A DNA stretch of 43,227 bases, taken from contig DFGC01000004.1 of assembly GCA_002371155.1 (NCBI GenBank), positions 30,230 through 73,456 on the forward strand, written 5' to 3'. The stretch is from Alphaproteobacteria bacterium UBA3760. Its GTDB lineage: Bacteria > Pseudomonadota > Alphaproteobacteria > Rs-D84. The position numbers and the translations under genes are program-made. The notes below the pieces were generated by a model. It saw only the letters and a list, made by a program, of their open reading frames with translations, was not told the DNA's origin and searched no databases. Positions 40,650-43,227 of the stretch are shown here, in pieces (position 1 is the stretch's first letter; every line of letters starts with the position of its first letter).

Positions 40650-42269
40650 ATGAAACCAATAAAAACATTATTTTTTGTGTCCGGGTGTCTGGTTGCCGTT
40701 TTGGTCGCCCTGCACTTTGCGCACAACACAACCGCCACCGATTTATCGCGTGGAACAATTCCAACAACCAGTTATGGCGCATTTTTGGCCGCCCAGCACG
40801 CGTTATATACCAATAATTTTGACAAGGCTGATGAATTATTGGATAAAATCGATGACGCGGCGATGAAATACAAATCTGTCCAAGAAATTCGCATTTTAAC
40901 CGATTTCTTGAACGGTGTTATGCCGGAAAATGTCGATAGTTTACGCAAAGACAAATCGATGGTTGCGCGAATAATCATGGACGCGCATTTGGCACAAAAT
41001 GGAAAATGGGCGGATATTTACGCAAAGCATAAAAATGACAATATGCGGTTGATGGCGCCTTTTCGTATTTGGTCGGGCGTTGCGATAAATCACATCACAG
41101 AAACATTGAAATTTATCGAAAAAACCGACACAAATCCATCGTGGCAGGCTTTTCTGCGCGGGCAAATTTATGCCGAACGGGGCAGGGTGGACAAGGCCGC
41201 CGACGCGTTCGCGGATGTCAAACCGGAATTTATGAATATAAACGATTATTTGTATTTAATGTCGTTTTATAAGCATAATAATATGGAATCCCAGGCGAAT
41301 ATTTTGCGGACAAAATTCACCACAAAACCCGGCAGTATGTTTATGATTGCGTATGATGAAATTCCGGATTGGTCGATGTATTCGGGGTATAAAAACCAGT
41401 TGGCATTTAATTTGGTGCAAACGGTTGCACATACACAGTCAATGACATATTCAGATTTGTCTTTGCTGTTGTTGCATTTTGCGAAAAATGTCGCCGATAA
41501 AAATCAAATCCAAGATGACGCAATAAATTATCATTCGGGGCTGTATATGATAAACAACATGGGGAATTACGATAAATATTTTTCACGTGTTGATAAATCC
41601 AGTCCGTATTATCCATTTGTGAATCTGCGTTTGGCGGAATTAAATCATGATGAACGCGCGGTGCGTCGGGCGATTGACGCACAACCGTTGTTTATGCCGG
41701 CGGTCAATCAGTTGGTCGGGTGGAAAACACAAAGCGGTGATAAATCGGCGGCATTAAAAATCATCGACGAAACATTAAATAATGATGATATTTCAACCGG
41801 GGCGCGGGCATATATGTATAAAATGCGCGCCGAAACAAACTTTATATTTGGCGATTTTGATGCCGCCCAAAAAGATTTGGATTCTGCGGCGATATTGATA
41901 CAAAAACCCGACCCAGATATATTCAGTATCCAGGCGCGCCTGTGGGCGGCACGCGGTGAAAATCTGGATACGGCGTATGCATACAGCCTTAGTCTGGTTC
42001 AATTCGCCCCAATGGATACATGCACATGGGACACATTGGGGTATGTTATAAATGCCCGTGAAGGATTGGATGCCGCGTTGGATGTTATGCACAGGGTAGG
42101 CGAGGTCGCAAATTCTTGTTCGGCATTGTTCGAACACCTGGGTGATATGTATGTCGCGGCGGGTGATGAAAAATTGGCACGCGATGCGTATATGCGTGCG
42201 ATTGAATTGTCTGACGATGGATTGTCGGTAAAACCGCAGTTGGAAAAGAAATTGAAAAGGATTAAATAA
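40650..42269 (+). CDS. Membrane-anchored TPR-rich protein
   Basis: I do not recognise a specific family. The 539 residues have an N-terminal hydrophobic segment (about 7-24) that is a signal or anchor, then helical repeats of TPR type, such as YGAFLAAQHALYTNNFDKAD (about 42-61), SWQAFLRGQIYAERGRVDKA and the C-terminal EHLGDMYVAAGDEKLARDAY. It is probably periplasmic. No Shine-Dalgarno precedes the ATG. Its stop overlaps the gpsA start (TAATG), so the two are translated together. Confidence 0.75.
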   Translation: MKPIKTLFFVSGCLVAVLVALHFAHNTTATDLSRGTIPTTSYGAFLAAQHALYTNNFDKADELLDKIDDAAMKYKSVQEIRILTDFLNGVMPENVDSLRKDKSMVARIIMDAHLAQNGKWADIYAKHKNDNMRLMAPFRIWSGVAINHITETLKFIEKTDTNPSWQAFLRGQIYAERGRVDKAADAFADVKPEFMNINDYLYLMSFYKHNNMESQANILRTKFTTKPGSMFMIAYDEIPDWSMYSGYKNQLAFNLVQTVAHTQSMTYSDLSLLLLHFAKNVADKNQIQDDAINYHSGLYMINNMGNYDKYFSRVDKSSPYYPFVNLRLAELNHDERAVRRAIDAQPLFMPAVNQLVGWKTQSGDKSAALKIIDETLNNDDISTGARAYMYKMRAETNFIFGDFDAAQKDLDSAAILIQKPDPDIFSIQARLWAARGENLDTAYAYSLSLVQFAPMDTCTWDTLGYVINAREGLDAALDVMHRVGEVANSCSALFEHLGDMYVAAGDEKLARDAYMRAIELSDDGLSVKPQLEKKLKRIK

Positions 42270-43141
42270 TGGCATATGAAACCGTTGGTATTATCGGCGC
42301 AGGCGCATGGGGAACCGCATTGGCGATAAATATTGCGCGTGGTGGAAAAAAAGTCATTCTGTGGTCGTTTGACGGTGAAATAAAGGCATTTGATGGTGTT
42401 GATGTGCCACAGAATTTGACTGTGGTGCGGGACGCAGAAAAATTGGCACCTGCGGATGTGTGGTTAAATGTGACACCGGCGGCATTTTTTCGTGAAACAT
42501 TGCACAAATTTGTCGAATTTTATCGTAATCAGCCAATTATTATTTGCACCAAGGGCGCAGACAGTCGGACTCATGAATTTATGTCTGAAATTTTACAAAA
42601 TGAATTACCGAATTGCGTTGATTTTGGTGTGTTATCTGGTCCACAATTTGCCGCCGAGGTTGCGCATGGCATCCCCACGGGGTCAACATTGGCGGGAACG
42701 TCACGGGCGCGCCACGCGGGCAGGGCGGTTATAAACCTGGCATATTTGGACGAAACCGATGATGTTATCGGCACCCAGATTTCGGGTGTTGGTAAAAATG
42801 TTATCGCATTGATTGCCGGATTTTTATCTGTGAAAATGGCGGGCGAAAACGAACGCGCGATGATATTCACCCTGTGTTGCAACGAGATTATAAAAATCGG
42901 GTTGGCGATGGGGGCAAAATTAGAAACATTTACATCTTTGTGTGGATTGGGTGATTTGTTTTTGTCGGCAACATCAAAAACCAGTCGCAATTATGCCGGT
43001 GGTGTTGCAATCGCGCGTGGCGAAAAATTGGTCGGCACAGTCGAGGGGATTTTTGCGTTTGATACGGTTATTTATCGTGCAAAAAAATTAGGTATAAAAA
43101 CCCCAATGTTGATTGATATAAAAAATCAAATGAATATATAA
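42269..43141 (+). CDS. gpsA: Glycerol-3-phosphate dehydrogenase [NAD(P)+]
   Basis: This makes sn-glycerol-3-phosphate for phospholipid synthesis. The protein has the NAD loop GIIGAGAWGTALA (7-19), CTKGAD and KNVIALIAG with the catalytic lysines, SGPQFAAEVA, and the substrate-domain GLGDLFLSATSKTSRN. At 290 residues it is about 40 shorter than the usual 330; the missing parts are in the loop after residue 35 and at the C-terminus. AAAAGG stands before the ATG. Confidence 0.93.
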   Translation: MAYETVGIIGAGAWGTALAINIARGGKKVILWSFDGEIKAFDGVDVPQNLTVVRDAEKLAPADVWLNVTPAAFFRETLHKFVEFYRNQPIIICTKGADSRTHEFMSEILQNELPNCVDFGVLSGPQFAAEVAHGIPTGSTLAGTSRARHAGRAVINLAYLDETDDVIGTQISGVGKNVIALIAGFLSVKMAGENERAMIFTLCCNEIIKIGLAMGAKLETFTSLCGLGDLFLSATSKTSRNYAGGVAIARGEKLVGTVEGIFAFDTVIYRAKKLGIKTPMLIDIKNQMNI

Positions 43142-43227
43142 ACATTTATTGTGTGATAGTTATTTCTATGTCATGGATTGGGCGGATTGTGAGCAAAGCG
43201 AACAAGACGGGGCAGTTTAGTATAATC
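43142..43227. other. Unassigned right end
   Basis: Eighty-six bases after gpsA. I see no gene, terminator hairpin or repeat that I can name. Confidence 0.5.

Noticed and set aside
1..43227. tRNA or rRNA genes, insertion sequences
   Set aside because: Intergenic gaps are short and show no cloverleaf with a T-loop motif, no rRNA-like stretch and no transposase frame.

Overview
The window is a chromosome segment from an alphaproteobacterium, probably an uncultured lineage with a small, AT-leaning genome. The signs are a cysteine-free bL31 of alphaproteobacterial type, a Der GTPase with NKSE in its first G4 motif, a DUF4167-like protein, a zinc-ribbon/DUF3426 protein, and a chromosomal parB-parA operon next to rsmG with a parS-like site. 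The abundance of small prepilins with a G^(x)SLIE-type cleavage site and of Cys-rich exported proteins recalls gut-associated RF32/Enterousia-like alphaproteobacteria. That placement is inference from memory, not from a search. Forty-two protein genes are called. No tRNA, rRNA, CRISPR array or insertion sequence was found.

Layout. 1-1136: a degenerate SuhB-type gene behind rpmE, flanked by palindromic repeats. 1487-11102 (minus): an envelope block. It holds three tandem PilV-like prepilins with long beta-rich C-terminal parts, a zinc-ribbon membrane protein, a small exported protein and rluD, followed by a separate 1186-residue Cys-rich secreted protein. 11269-15176 (plus): a DUF4167-like protein, dnaX, another prepilin, an OmpA-type lipoprotein and an OmpH/Skp-like protein. 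15254-17727 (minus): accB-accC and rnpA-yidD, without rpmH. 17855-24388 (plus): mreB, then cysS-xseB-mutS-truB-rpsO. 24484-26898 (minus): rsmE, an RsuA-family pseudouridine synthase and a TPR membrane protein. 26944-31117 (plus): an orphan VirD4/TraG-type ATPase, a COG3014-type lipoprotein and an LpoB-like lipoprotein. 31194-37842: der, a Yip1-like membrane protein, pnp, ybaB, infC, a uracil-DNA-glycosylase-like protein and pal. 38089-43141: parB, parA, rsmG, a TPR protein and gpsA.

How the genes work together. Most are housekeeping: replication and repair (dnaX, mutS, xseB), ribosome and RNA work (rpmE, rpsO, infC, rluD, truB, rsmE, rsmG, rnpA, pnp, der), lipid synthesis (accBC, gpsA), shape and segregation (mreB, parAB). 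Interleaved is a large investment in the envelope: four prepilins, several lipoproteins, peptidoglycan-linked Pal and OmpA-type proteins, and a T4SS-type coupling ATPase without visible VirB partners.

The most noteworthy signals are the prepilin triad whose first member lacks Glu5, the Cys-module secreted protein with a codon-use break near its C-terminus, a SuhB homologue that has lost its metal ligands, a UDG-like protein without any cysteine, an ATT start for infC, mutually exclusive stems in the pnp leader, a parS-like site, and palindromic repeats with compensatory stem changes.
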